A stretch of DNA of 64,000 nucleotides from Solea solea (lineage: Eukaryota; Chordata; Actinopteri; Pleuronectiformes; Soleidae). A program made the position numbers and the translations under genes. The stretch covers positions 5,801,139 through 5,865,138 of the forward strand of contig NC_081154.1 in assembly GCF_958295425.1 (NCBI RefSeq). The letters run 5' to 3'. Shown one piece after another: positions 1 through 10,262 of this stretch; position 1 is the stretch's first letter, and every line of letters starts with the position of its first letter. The notes below the pieces were generated by a model that had not been told where the DNA came from, did no database searches, and saw nothing but the letters and a program-made list of their open reading frames with translations.

Positions 1-519
1 GGATGTGTTGCCTTGGCGACGGCGCAAACATAAAAGTAAAGTGGGAGTTAGCACACAGCTGAAAACTCTTAGAACAGAGGCAGAGAAAGAGGGCCAGGGT
101 GTTGTGGGACTGATGTTGAGCATTGTGGGATTTATGATGTTCCGTGGCGTGAACAGTGGTGTGAACATCTTGTAACTGTGAAATCATGTTTGTTGTCACA
201 CTTTAATTCATGTGCTTTTCCTTTGGATTTCCAAAAACTCCACCGCCCCTGACAGAGATCAGAGGTTGACAAAAAGCCACTTAGATAAAACTGCTATTAC
301 GTCAAAGCAAATTGTGATTTATGATTGTATTGTTCTGTAGAACCTTGACTCATCTTGGCCTTTTAATCTAGTGTCTAAAATTAGTCTTATTATTTGAAGT
401 GCGAGGATCTTTGCATGCAGTGGTCTAATGGTGGTTTATGGTCGTTTATGGTATATGGACTTCAAAATCACTTTGAGGGGGTCACATATGGGTTTGGACA
501 GCGAAGTGTGAGAACTTCA
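1..519. other. Unique DNA, no gene seen
   Basis: No repeat or convincing exon was recognised. An X-box-like pair of half-sites, GTTGCC-TT-GGCGAC, lies at 7-20; it has two mismatches to the RFX consensus. A short open frame ending near 173 is valine-rich because of GTG repetition and is not credible as coding. Confidence 0.4.
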
Positions 520-785
520 TAGTGCTTTCAGACAGACGCAGTTCTGGTTCTGGCTCTGGCGCCGCTCTGGAGCCTCAGAACCTTGGTGCTTTCTGGTGAA
601 CCAGCCCGTGTTCACACCAGTTTAGGAGGAACCAAAGTGGGAGGACGTTACTCTACGTCACTCAAGCGGAAGTAAACACAACACGGGCAAAATCTCCATA
701 CTTCTGATTTCAGCTTGTCTTCACAACCCAGAATATGACACGCCCACTGATGATGTCAAATTGCTAAGGGAGAACCAGAACAGGC
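520..785 (+). mobile_element. Non-autonomous DNA transposon (MITE), copy 1
   Basis: This copy matches, in reverse orientation, the segment at 41930-42245. Shared blocks in the same order are the run of TTCTGGCTCTGG near 541, AACCAGCCCG, GTTCACACCAGTTTA, GAGGAACCAA, GGGAGGACGT and CCCAGAATATGACACG. Copy 1 carries roughly 55 extra bases between the last two blocks. The GTGCTTTCA-like edge and the purely noncoding body suggest a hAT-type MITE, but no terminal repeats or target duplication could be delimited, so the superfamily is inferred. Confidence 0.6.
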
Positions 786-2119
786 ACCGAGTCCTGCCGG
801 TGGGAGAGGACTATCAGAGTCTCGAACTACCAGACTCAGGCCCTGAAAAGCTCAAAAGAAACTGCTGAATGGAGGGTTAGAAAAACTATACTAGATAAAA
901 TCACTTTTTCATCATTTCGTGTTTGGTACAGTGACCACACGTGCCGCAAAAGTTACTCCATTTTACACTTACTAGTGCTCTGTAGCCATAGTCACAATAT
1001 AAACACAGATTAACATGAGATTTCTGTTCTATTTTAATGTTGCAGCAGAGTGAGTAGTGCTTGGATTCACACAGCTCCTCCCACATCTGTAGGGTCACAC
1101 TGACTCACTTCTTTGTGGTTGATCACAGACAGGAGGTCAGTGTGTGTTTCAGTTGCAGCTCAGTCGAAGCCAGTACCATTTACATGATGAGGTCACATGA
1201 GACACTGTCATGTCTGACATGAGGCTGTCGACATGAGATCGGCTCACAAGTAATAAAACTCTACTTGTTCTGGTATCATTGTATCACACAGTAGTCGTAT
1301 ACAGTAGTGGTGAAAAAAAGAGAATGATGGGAATCTGGAGAGAACATGTGGAGAACATGGAAACTCCACTGTGAAAGGCCTCGGGTCAGACTTTCATTCA
1401 AACAGAGAACCTTCTTCTTGTGAGACGCTCGTTTTTTGTGTTTTGTTTATTTTTTTACCACTGCACCATAAAATGTTGCATAAGATAAAGGAATTCAAGT
1501 TAGTGGTCGACAACATGGCTCAGGGTTGGCGAAACAAATATGGCTCGCGTTGGTCCTCACAAGTGTAGACATAAAAGTGTGTGTTTGAGTGTCAGTGTGA
1601 GCCTCATATGCCACATGCTGCCCCTGCGCTCACGGTCCCATCTTCACAGCAGGACGATCGGCTGGCTCTAATTCCCTTCCATTAATCATTGGACTAATTT
1701 GTTTTCACAGTGCTGTGCTGACAGCGAGAGGTTCTGGTTACAGCACAGAGGCTCAGGGAGACTCTCTCCCTCTCTCTCCCTGTGTGTGTGTGTGTGTATG
1801 TTCATGTGTGGTAGTAGATGAGTGAAATGTTGTTTTCAGTCTCCAGCCTTTGTTGCTATGGGAGGTGGGTTGTTTGAATTTGGATTAACAGTTGTTTACT
1901 TTCTTGTTTACTTTATGATTCTGATTTTACAGGCTGGGATTTAAGTCACGTGACTTGACTTAAGCTACTGATACGAACACGATGAAGGGGAAAAAAAAAG
2001 TTTCTATTTTGCTCTTGAAACCTGACGAAAGGCAATGGTTGACAAATTCAAAAACAATTTATTTTTCAATTACAATAACTCGAATTAATTGAATTCATCA
2101 ACAATTTTATATAAATTAA
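786..2119. other. Unique DNA with a short TG repeat
   Basis: No gene was recognised. A TG run occupies 1781-1797 after a pyrimidine tract. The stretch around 1640-1760, with TTAATCATTGG and a TTTTCACAG, is balanced in composition and could be conserved noncoding DNA, but nothing in it is diagnostic. Confidence 0.35.
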
Positions 2120-2280
2120 AGTTTTTTATGTTCAGCTCAAAACTCACCTCTTCAGACAGGCTCATACTTTACATTCTCATCTTCAACATTGTTGGTTTGT
2201 TGTTATGTAGTTTCTACGTTGACCTTGAGTGTCCTGAAAGCTGCCTATAAATAAAATGTGTTATTATTATGATTATTTAT
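2120..2280 (+). mobile_element. 3' end of an L2-like LINE
   Basis: The segment begins with CTCAAAACTCACCTCTTCAG, resembling the last codons of fish L2-type reverse transcriptase ORFs (a leucine-lysine-threonine-histidine run). It continues into CCTTGAGTGTCCTGAAAG and CTATAAATAAAATG, then a TTATTATTATG tail. This arrangement is the usual 3' end of fish L2-like LINEs or of SINEs that borrow that tail. The element is heavily 5'-truncated; only the last 150 bases or so remain. The clade is assigned from memory of the tail and could be wrong. Confidence 0.6.
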
Positions 2281-3330
2281 TTTTGCATTAAGTGACAGAC
2301 ACACCCATTTTATTTATGGCTACTCAAATGTTATGTCTAAAAATGCATTGTCATTTTCATTTGTCATTGTTTTTATTCAAGGCTTCTGAGGGGTAAAGCT
2401 CAATTAAGGCCGTTTTTAAACTCATCTATTGGGAAAACAGTAAAATAAAATAAAACATGTTGATTTCCGGCACTGTAAATTTGTCTTTGCGTGCAGCTTG
2501 ATGTGTATGAGTGATAACGTTGCTGTGGCTTTCATTAGTCTCTATTTAAAATTATGACGAAGAAGACAAGTAGAATTAATATTCCACTTGTAAAACGCAA
2601 CAAATTACAAGCAGGCTTTCTGCAAGATGAATCCTGTTCTCCATCAATTCTTTTATTAAAATCAAACCAGTCCAAAAATAGTCTGTCGTGAAAATGATTA
2701 AACTCGCAAACCTGTTCTTTCCTCAGAACTTGTACCATAATTATCCGACTAAATCAATTCCAGACTCAACCTGTTCATATAAGACCTGAGTTAACCTTTA
2801 ATAAAATGCAGACACGCTGCTGCTGCTGGGAAAACAGACGCTCGGAGTTCAGGACGCTGTCAGACCACACAGTTGCTACAAAGCCGATACATGATGAGAA
2901 CAAATGAAAATGGGGAAAGGTTTTAATTAGAAACCAGAATTTTACGCCAAAATATTCAACATATTCCAATATTAGAAGAAAAAAAATGAATCTCTGTAAA
3001 ACCATTCCACAAGATTTATCATCCATTTTTTTTGAATTAATAGTAAAACATCAACACCAGTAGTGAAATTCTCAACAGGGAAAAACAAGGGTTATATAGC
3101 GTTAAATCAGTTTTAGAATACAGAATAAATGAGCGCGTTCAGATATGTGGAGGAGGAAAAGAACTGCAGAGTTAAATGAATTGTTTGCACAGCTATAAAC
3201 AGACCTGCTGATAGTCCGACCACTTCCCCTTAATTCTACCACTGAAGACAAATCCAGAAGTTGAAACTTTTTTTTTTCTTCTTAATTTAAAACTTGCTTC
3301 ATGGTGATTAACTCTTTCTTTCTCTCTCAG
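2281..3330. other. AT-rich unique DNA
   Basis: No gene, known repeat or long open frame is supported. Small open frames on the minus strand at 2535-3026 have no coding character and are rich in F, L and K codons from poly-T tracts. Confidence 0.4.
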
Positions 3331-3409
3331 CTTTTTTCTCAATCTGTTGTTGCTTTGGAAGGAAATCGTCCTGCTGACTTTGTATTTGACCTGGAAATAA
3401 ACACTCACT
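3331..3409 (+). other. Exon-like open segment after a strong acceptor
   Basis: A textbook splice acceptor (TTTCTTTCTCTCTCAG, ending at 3330) is followed by 25 or so open codons that end in TGA at 3407-3409. The encoded peptide is mixed in composition, with acidic and hydrophobic residues, and does not match a family I know. It could be a terminal coding exon on the plus strand of a gene lying to the left, or chance. It lies about 150 bases upstream of the second exon-like segment. Confidence 0.2.
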
Positions 3410-3562
3410 GAGCCAAGAATATACTTGTATTTATGTCTCAAACACTGACGACGTTGCTTCTTGAAAAATATACGTGCCCATGATTTTGGCTGTAAAAAGC
3501 TGGGTTGTGTCTGTTGTTAGGAACTCCTTGACTGTTTCACACTGTGCAGCACATCTCTATAA

Positions 3563-3721
3563 AGCAGCAGCGATGCAGGAGACACGTTTTTCCCAGAAAA
3601 CCTCATGCCAGACCACCCAGATGGCCTCGGCATCGGGGCGGACGGCATCACTGCTCTCCTTGAGGAGCTTAAGCCACTAAGCCAAAGCATGTCTGTGTCC
3701 AGTGGTGACAGTGTGGACTGA
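3563..3721 (+). CDS. Possible orphan 3'-terminal coding exon
   Basis: An open frame of 52 codons runs from just after a TAA at 3560 to TGA at 3719. Codon use looks coding: G is over-represented at first positions and third positions are mostly C or G, unlike the surrounding AT-rich DNA. The predicted peptide contains an acidic, glycine-rich stretch (MPDHPDGLGIGADG), then an LLEELKPL segment and a serine-rich end (SVSSGDSVD). Possible acceptors are the AGs at 3569-3577, preceded by TTTCACACTGTGCAG. An AATAAA lies at 3927-3932. I do not recognise the protein. A chance frame or a decayed pseudogene remains possible. Confidence 0.3.
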   Translation, partial: SSSDAGDTFFPENLMPDHPDGLGIGADGITALLEELKPLSQSMSVSSGDSVD

Positions 3722-3926
3722 CTGACAACCCACACTGGTCAGACGCTGGCTGATTCAGCCTCTGGCATATCTGTGCCACCACATTCCTTCACCCTGTCAG
3801 CGTTTTCTGATTATATGGTTTTACTTTCACACTCACAGTACAGTGTATTTTCGTGAGCTCTTTCCATGCTTCTTTACCAACAGTAGGTTTTACTATTATA
3901 ATACTGGCTTTACTGATAATAATGGA

Positions 3927-3932
3927 AATAAA
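3927..3932 (+). promoter_or_regulatory. Candidate polyadenylation signal
   Basis: An AATAAA hexamer sits about 205 bases after the stop of the exon-like segment at 3563-3721. The spacing suits a short 3' UTR, but such hexamers are common in AT-rich DNA, so this only matters if the upstream exon is real. Confidence 0.2.
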
Positions 3933-3949
3933 TTCATTTGGCTGGCATA

Positions 3950-4660
3950 GTCGAGACTGATTAAAAAATATGTGGTATGGAAAATAACTCTAAACTCTAA
4001 ACAGAAAAAAATATTTATCTGAACTATGTTTATAGCAGTTGCTGGAAGTGGACATTTTTGTCCTTAAGGGCTAAAGAGGATAGTACATTTTAAATGTGAT
4101 GTTATAAAAAACTAATAATGCCTCAAAGTCAATATTTTTGGTGAATCCTTGACATATTCAAGACTGATAACTGATTTGTTATATGGAAAATAACAAATTT
4201 TTTGTGTGCTTTTTTCATTAAAAATATTAGCTGATAATCATGTTATCAAACTGGCATTTCCTGATAATTATTCAATATTTGCTTGTTTTGATCAGGACTG
4301 AAGTTAATCAAAAGATTAACCAAAAAAAACACAAAGCAGAAACACATTAATCTGTACTTTTTATAGCAGTTTTTGTAAGTGGACATGTTTGTCCTTAATG
4401 GCTTAAGAGGGTAGTACATTTTAAATCTGACGATATACAAAAACTAATATTGCATCAAAGTCAATATTTTGAATAATGTTTGACATATGCAAGACTGATG
4501 TTCCCCCAGTCACCTAATATTTGTTAATTGAAAGGGTTCAAATCTGCTTAAAAAGGCCATAAAAAAGCTGAAAAACAAAATTTAATCTGCAAAGATTTTA
4601 TAGCAGTTTTTTGGAAGTGGACATTTTTGTCCTTAATGACTAGAGGGTAGTAAATTAAAC
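3950..4660 (+). repeat. Diverged tandem repeat, three copies
   Basis: The block TATAGCAG-TTN-GGAAGTGGACAT followed by TTTGTCCTTAA recurs with TAGCAG starting at 4033, 4364 and 4601. It is followed each time by an AGAGG-GTAGTA block, and in the first two copies also by CAAAGTCAATATTTT and AAGACTGAT. The periods are 331 and 237 bases, so the units differ by an internal indel. The repeat is AT-rich and noncoding. It may be tandemly duplicated MITE sequence. Confidence 0.75.
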
Positions 4661-4684
4661 TGAAGCCTGCGGATTTAATGCACA

Positions 4685-4750
4685 TCAGTAAATCACATGA
4701 CAGCAACTCAGGGCATTGTGGGCATGGTCAAAATGCAACTGCTGCAACTC
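4685..4750 (+). mobile_element. Short Tc1/mariner fragment (possible)
   Basis: The order AATCACATGACAGCAACTCA, GGCATTGTGGGCATGGTCAA and CTGCTG resembles the 5' noncoding part of the fish Tc1 family whose longer copy sits at 55350-55862. The match is from memory and only about 60 bases long. Confidence 0.35.
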
Positions 4751-6195
4751 CATCCACCCTTTGTCAAGGGTTGGTTGAAAAAATTGACAAGCTAAAGGAA
4801 AATTGGAGATGATTCAAAACGTCATGCAGAAGAAAGATAAACATTAAATCAAGTCATGCTTTATCTTCAAAACTGCACAAGTCATTTTGAAGGGACTTCA
4901 AAGGGTCAGCTCAGGTCAGTCGCTTCAAACATGTCCATTACATCGTCTTCTGTCCCCTCACACGATCCCAGACTCACGCGACATTTCACAGACACACCGA
5001 TGTGTCCAAAAGGTGAAGCATTTCTCTCTTAGCAAGTCAGGAGGGTCTTGCGTTTTTTTCTCATTTTATTGCTTAATTCTCACTTTCTCTAAAGCACTCA
5101 CACATCCGCGCATATCTGCTTCTTGTGACTTGCCACTTGGTGCTGCCAAAGGGGCAGAGTTGCTCAACGCAGCTCAAGCCTTAAACACTAACATTACCCT
5201 TGTGTGTTTTCATTGTGCAGTATGTTGACGAAGGTCCTGAAGGCGTCCTTTTCCTCCCCCCCCCACTCCCCCCTCCTCCATGCTCATTTGATTATGTCTC
5301 TGTCCGTCATCAGGGGGGCTTTTAAGTGCAGCAGCAGAACCGCCATCCCATGGTGACATAATGGTAAGCTCTGAACTCCACAGGTAACGTACGAGGCTGA
5401 GCGGCTTTTAAATAAGCAAGACTTAGATGGGAGCGGAACCAAAGAAAACACGCTGTATCTACTGTAAGAGCTCAATCTATAAATTTGGTCATGTGGCGAC
5501 GCAGAAGGGGGAGTAGACGACTGGGTACGAGGCGCTGAACGGGGCCGATGAAAAACATGATTTTGGCTTTTATTGAGCAGTAAAAAAAAAAAAAAAACAG
5601 ATAAATGAATGAATAAATCAGAAATTGCTGCAATATTTCTATCCACAAATGCATATTCCAAAGGAACATGCGTGTACATGAACACAGTTACTCACCTCCT
5701 CCCGCCAGCAATTACATCGCCTACCTGGCGCGTCAAAAAGCAGCTGAATCATATAATAACGTCTTTACTAAACCTGTTTGTTATTTTTACCCGTGACGCC
5801 ATTAGCAATTAATTCCAATCAATATGAACCCTTGAGCCTCTCCTCATTTGTTTGGTTGATTTTATTTCCTCGCTCGGGGGGCTGAACGCGAGGCTTATCC
5901 AAAGTACACAAACAGGCCACGGAACACGGTGGCGACGTGGAACCTGAACCTGCGTCCTACTGATGCTTTTAATATCCTGCAATGAAAGCTGGCAAAGACA
6001 CATCATCTGCAAACTGCAGAGTCTCTCTCTCTGTATGTGTGTGTGTGAGTGGGTCTGTGTGTATTAGGTACCAAATTGTATGTGTAATAACACACACGGT
6101 TGCATGTTTTTGCAACGTGGTGATGAACCCTCGAGTTTTTTACTGTGTACCTCTTCAATAGTGTGATTTTTACTGCAATTAAAGGCATGTTGACC
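4751..6195. other. Unique DNA, no supported gene
   Basis: A strong acceptor-like site (GTGTTTTCATTGTGCAG ending near 5220) opens a 34-codon proline-rich frame that I do not trust. A poly-A run fills 5582-5597. The stretches 5300-5560 and 5870-5990 are GC-balanced and repeat-free and look like possible conserved noncoding DNA. A short TG/CT repeat occurs at about 6021-6060. Confidence 0.35.
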
Positions 6196-6272
6196 ATTCT
6201 CAGTCTTGTATAAAGTACTTTAAAAGTATCTTTTACTGGTAGAAGTGGAAGTTGACTTTTTGTAAGGGAAGG
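6196..6272 (-). mobile_element. TACTTAAGTA-type repeat fragment
   Basis: GTCTTGTATAAAGTACTTTA and the following GGTAGAAGTGGAAGTTGAC match the reverse complement of 8740-8845. This is a fragment of the same fish DNA-repeat family as 8400-8850. Confidence 0.65.
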
Positions 6273-7020
6273 GTGCCAAAAAATGGAACTACTCCGATGT
6301 CAACACAGAGGAGGACACACAAGGAAAAGCGGCACAAATGACGGCGTTAGGAAGGAAAGAGGAGCGACGACATGTGGACGAATTTCACGTACGACGTTTC
6401 CGAAGACGAAAGTCTTTTTCTAAACCATGTGGAGACAAACTCAAAGGAAAAAAAACCACCAATGAACCTGAAGCTTAGCAGCTTAGATGTTGTTTTGTTG
6501 CTAAATTTAACAAACAAACCACCAATTCTGAAAAGTATGGATTTTAAGTGGAAATGTCCGTTGACCTGATGAAGATAATGAGTCCAAGTTGATTTTAACA
6601 CTAAAACATCTCAGATGACTAAAATATGACTGAAACTAAATGGCCTTTTTATAGTAAGACTACAACTAAATCCAAATTAACACTGGTCAGAAATAAATTG
6701 AATTCTACACGACGCAGACAGAAGCACGACACTGGTTCCATGTACCTCCTACTTCAAAAAAACCTGAATTATCCCTTCAAGGACAAAAAAAAAAAAAAAA
6801 AACTTTTACCTAATTCTATTGCAATTGAGTTTCATGAAAGCAAAAGTGATGGATGTGTCTGTGAGCGAACCAGAGACAAATGGAAACGATGCGGCGGGCG
6901 GAAAAACCTGGTACAGACGGCGTTCACATACAGTTACACTTACTTACTGAGCCCAGAGGTCGTGAAACATGTACATGAAACGGACTTAATCCTATATTGG
7001 CTGGAGCAATCACCTCCATA
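6273..7020. other. ACTAAA-rich DNA with poly-A
   Basis: The interval 6600-6720 is rich in GACTAAA and ACTAAAT words, a pattern seen in a degenerate fish repeat. A poly-A run occupies 6785-6802. The 131-codon open frame that spans these tracts is built largely from K, T and S codons and is not considered a gene. Confidence 0.4.
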
Positions 7021-7025
7021 AAAAA

Positions 7026-7052
7026 GGGTGGGGGGGGCAGGGGCGGGGCGGT
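7026..7052 (+). other. G-rich tract able to form a G-quadruplex
   Basis: Five runs of three or more G (GGGTGGGGGGG, CAGGGG, CGGGGCGG) fall within 27 bases, satisfying the usual four-run G-quadruplex pattern. Its function is unknown. Confidence 0.55.
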
Positions 7053-7097
7053 GACTCCTGGCCGTTAGATTTATGGACAGAAAACAGGCCCGGTGTG

Positions 7098-7210
7098 ACA
7101 CCAACCTGAAGCAGAGAGCAAGCAAATTCACAATCACCTAATCACCAGATTGGGAGTTATAAATTGACTGGGATTTTAATAGGCTGTCGCCACGGCAGCA
7201 CACGACCGTA
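7098..7210. other. Possible conserved noncoding element
   Basis: Repeat-free, homeodomain-core-like DNA with CACCTAATCACCAG, GGGAGTTATAAATTG and TTTTAATAGG. No frame is open for long. The call rests only on composition and motif style and would need alignment to other fish. Confidence 0.2.
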
Positions 7211-7221
7211 ACGCTGACTCA

Positions 7222-7400
7222 TGTGTGCGAGAGTGTGTGTGTTTGTGTGTGTGTGTGTGTCTTCATGCCCACGTCTGCTGTTTGTGTCTTTCTTGTGTGT
7301 CTTTGTGTGTGTGTGTGTGTGTGCACTCGCTCATGCGTGTGTGGCCCTGCAGTCAATGGCCCGTCGCATTGCCCCCCCCCCGCCCCCCGCCCCCCGATAG
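7222..7400. repeat. TG microsatellite and C-run cluster
   Basis: TG-rich tracts at 7222-7260 and 7303-7323 are separated by imperfect TG DNA and followed by C runs at about 7372-7396. The overlapping open frames made here on both strands (cysteine/valine or histidine/threonine rich) are artefacts of the dinucleotide repeat. The alternating purine-pyrimidine tract can adopt Z-DNA. Confidence 0.85.
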
Positions 7401-7593
7401 CCGTGAATGAAGGAGGGGAAATGACCTTTAATACACCCGGCCCTTCTCCCCCAGTCCATATTAATGTTAATCTATCAGACTCGGTGTCTCCCTCGCCGTA
7501 CAACGCTGCCAATGTTTTCCAGGGGCCTTGGGGTGCAATCAGTGGTGTCGAAGCAAGCTGTGCTCACTTTAAGGGTGGGAATTAAATAAAAAA

Positions 7594-7647
<54 letters not shown>

Positions 7648-7648
7648 G
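7594..7648. repeat. Compound CA-TA-CA microsatellite
   Basis: An AC repeat runs into about 16 TA units and then back into an AC repeat. The array is typical fish dinucleotide DNA and the AT core is self-complementary. Confidence 0.9.
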
Positions 7649-8395
7649 TACTTTTGAGCTAAACAACTGCAGGAGAGTAAAAAACTGACAAAAAACACGT
7701 CATGAGAAGTTAAACTATGACTGAACCAGCTGGGGGGCGAACCAAAAATGAATCAGAATAACAAATAAAGTTTGATAAAATGTAAATTATAAAGAGTTAA
7801 ACTTCTAAACAAGGTGCTTCACTGTTTACCGGCTGCAGTAAATAAGGATAATTGTTGAATTTTGACGTGCTTTTAATTGCGCTTTTGTTTTATTTTCATT
7901 TTTTAAACAAACTAATCCAGTCACACACGTTTAATATCACCCTGATTTATGGCACATAGTGCTGTATGTAGAGGTTAAACTTGTGCTGTATTGAATCTAA
8001 TTGTTTTTGTTTTCCTCCATTAGAGTGATACAGTTTATTGATTGTATGCGAGGACTCGTCTCGTGTTGGAGTTTTGTTTATGTGTCTCACTGCCTGACTA
8101 TGTAAAGTAACTGTAATAAATCAACTTTTACACTGCGTTACAACCGATTCTCAGCTTATTTTGACTCTGCTTTTCATTACGGTCGAATTTGATGAGATCT
8201 AATTGAAGGGGAATAGATTTTAAAGTCATTTTTCTTAAGAGGAAATTGTTACAAATGTGTCCTTTTGACCAAACAGGGAGAAAAACTTTAATTCCAATCG
8301 CATTTAATGAAAAATATGATAATGTCTAGGACACAAAAGAGTGTTGAGTGACACTTATCCCATCAAAGATAATGTTAAAATCTGTTACTGGAGTA
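7649..8395. other. AT-rich unique DNA
   Basis: No gene or repeat was recognised. Frames are short and interrupted. Confidence 0.4.
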
Positions 8396-8399
8396 TACA

Positions 8400-8850
8400 T
8401 TAGTGTCTAAACTCCATGTAGTTGTAATGCAACAAAGTACAAATACTTTGTTACTGTACTTAAGTACACAATTCATGTATTTATATTTCTAGCAACGTTT
8501 CCTTTTACTCCACTATATTTCCTCTAAATATCTCTTGCTCAAGAACACATATAGACTAGCTGGGCCAGGAATTGAGCCCAAAACCTTCCAGCTGAAAGAC
8601 AACTCGCCCTACCACTGAGCCACCATGGCTCAATCCTACTACATACTTTTTTAATACTTTTGCTTCTAACAATTGACACACTTTGACACATACAGTACAG
8701 TAAATGTCATATACTTTAAGTACTTTTACTTAAGTAATATTATGAAAAGTGACTTCAACTTCTACCAAAAGTCATTTTCTGGTAAAATACTTGTACTTTT
8801 ACTCAAGTATCCCCTTTAAGGTACTTAATACAAGACTGCAAAACACTGAA
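8400..8850 (+). mobile_element. TACTTAAGTA-type fish repeat, interrupted
   Basis: The words AATACTTTGTTACTGTACTT, TACTTTTACTTAAGTA and GTACTTTTACTCAAGTA belong to a well-known fish noncoding DNA repeat. The body is split: bases 8535-8635 are a different repeat tail, and the ACTTTTGC-type sequence resumes afterwards. Fragments of the same family lie at 6196-6272 and 59085-59235. Confidence 0.7.
8535..8635 (+). mobile_element. tRNA-like-tailed repeat nested in another repeat
   Basis: TTGCTCAAGAACACATATAG, CCAGGAATTGAGCCC and CACTGAGCCACCATGG form the usual 3' tail of the abundant fish repeat with the CTCAAGGACAC and GGGATTGAACC words. It lies inside the TACTTAAGTA-type element and so inserted, or recombined in, later. 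A related, better-preserved 5' part is at 10125-10262. Confidence 0.6.
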
Positions 8851-9794
8851 TGAAGAGTTCTGTGTCCTGAACTGAAGTGACACTGGTCAGTCTCCATGGC
8901 GACCTGTGTTTACCTGTCGGGATTATCGGTCAAGAGAAGTAAATATAGAAATAAACATTCGCCTCTCTATCGGATAGCGAGCGAGGTACAGCGAGCCCTT
9001 TCTTTTCTTTTTTTTTTCCATTGTTGACGTCTGAGGTTTTTTGGTCTCCAGTGACTTTTTAATTTGATTTGAGTAATCAGTTTAGAAATGTGCGTTATCT
9101 CACTTCTCCATCATCTCTGCAGTTACCTGGACTGACTCAACCACGGTTTCCTGCTCCAGCGATCGCTGCTACGGCTGCGGCAAAAACGAGAAAATCAGAA
9201 TATCTTGGGGGTTTTTTCAACCCAGAGAAGATGACATGGGAGAGAGAGGAGAGGGCATTGGAGAGCGGTGGAGAAACATCACTTGGGAGGTCATTAGGTG
9301 CCACTCGAGTCCAGAGGTGGCTGGAGGTGGTCGACGGTGAGGCAGCAGAGAAAGGTTTGGGTCATTTGCGTAATCTAAGTGCAGATCTGGCCTCTCACTT
9401 GGAAAAAGTCCTCGCTAAGTGCAAGCAGGGAGCAGCCGTTTTTTCAGGGGAGGTTTGTGGAAACAAACTGCTAATGTGTTTTTTATTTGTGGCAGGGGAG
9501 ATCTTATCGGGATGCGTGGCATAAACTGTTTGGACTGTTTGGAAATCTCGCCATGCATGTTTCACCCCCGGGGGCCTGCAGTGGCTTTATCTCCCGCAGC
9601 TGCGGCGGCGGCTCCTGCAGCCCTTAGAATTTGTAGCGCGTCTGCGCAGACCATGATTTCATTTATCTGCTCAATTTGTGATGTATTCTTCTCTCTTATC
9701 TGTTTTCAGCCGTGGCCAATCAGGGGCTAATATGATGTTCCACTGATGTTCTCGGTGGTTGTGTGGGGGCAGAGTTGGGTCAGAAAAACACTAC
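8851..9794. other. Unique DNA; weak X-box and CNE-like patch
   Basis: GTCTCCATGGCGAC at 8890-8903 matches the RFX X-box except for one base. A good acceptor-like site (CTTCTCCATCATCTCTGCAG) ends near 9121 and opens a frame to 9524, but its residue content does not resemble a known protein. The interval 9535-9620, with CATGCATGTTTCACCC and GGCTTTATCTCCCG, looks like possible conserved noncoding DNA. Confidence 0.35.
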
Positions 9795-10095
9795 TTAAAG
9801 GAATACTTCACCGATTTGCATTTCGCTTTGTATCACTAGAATAGGGGAAGTATTTTTGAAAAAATTGTGCTTCCCAACCTCAGTTTCCCCTGAGTTGAGA
9901 AATATCTTCATTCTTTTCAGTGACACTTGGTCCTGTTAGCGTAACTGTTAGCAATGAGGTCCCGCCCCCCTACGAGTGGGTCTAAAAAGTGCAGAATTAG
10001 AGTTGCAGTTTCAAGCCTTGGACCAAGTGTCACTGGTGGGCACGTAACAAAGAAGAAAAGAATGAAGATATTTCTCGACTCGGGAAGCACTACTA
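9795..10095 (+). mobile_element. Foldback MITE
   Basis: The element starts TTAAAGGAATACTTCACC, a common start of a fish MITE. It contains long inverted arms: 9868-9933 pairs with 10020-10090 through GTGCTTCCC, GAGAAATATCTTCATTCTTTT and AGTGACACTTGGTCC in one arm and their complements in the other. The right arm carries about 15 extra bases. No coding capacity is seen. The arms would let a transcript fold into a hairpin. Confidence 0.75.
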
Positions 10096-10124
10096 AATAA
10101 AATCAGAAGAAGAAGAGTTGGTAT

Positions 10125-10262
10125 TATGGTCTGTATTTATACAGAGCTTTTCTAGTCTTGATGAACTGTTCTACACTACAGTTTTCACCCATTCACACGC
10201 TTCTCAAGGACACATATGGACTAGCAGAGCCAGGAATTGGACCCACAACCATGGGTTCAATT
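10125..10262 (+). mobile_element. Fish tRNA-like-tailed repeat fragment
   Basis: The order GGTCTGTATTTATACAGAGC, TTTTCTAGTCTTGATGA, CTACAGTTTTCACCCATTC, CTCAAGGACACATATGGAC and AGCCAGGAATTGGACCC is that of a very abundant fish repeat that normally reads through GCGCTTTACA. Several internal blocks are missing. Confidence 0.7.

Noticed and set aside
5219..5323. Open frame after GTGTTTTCATTGTGCAG
   Set aside because: The frame is mostly poly-C (proline) and ends after 34 codons; chance is more likely.
7219..7585. Overlapping frames of 97-120 codons on both strands
   Set aside because: TG microsatellite DNA; cysteine/valine on one strand and histidine/threonine on the other.
9069..9524. 151-codon frame after a good acceptor
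   Set aside because: Residues do not match a family I know and codon use is not convincing; the acceptor alone is not enough.
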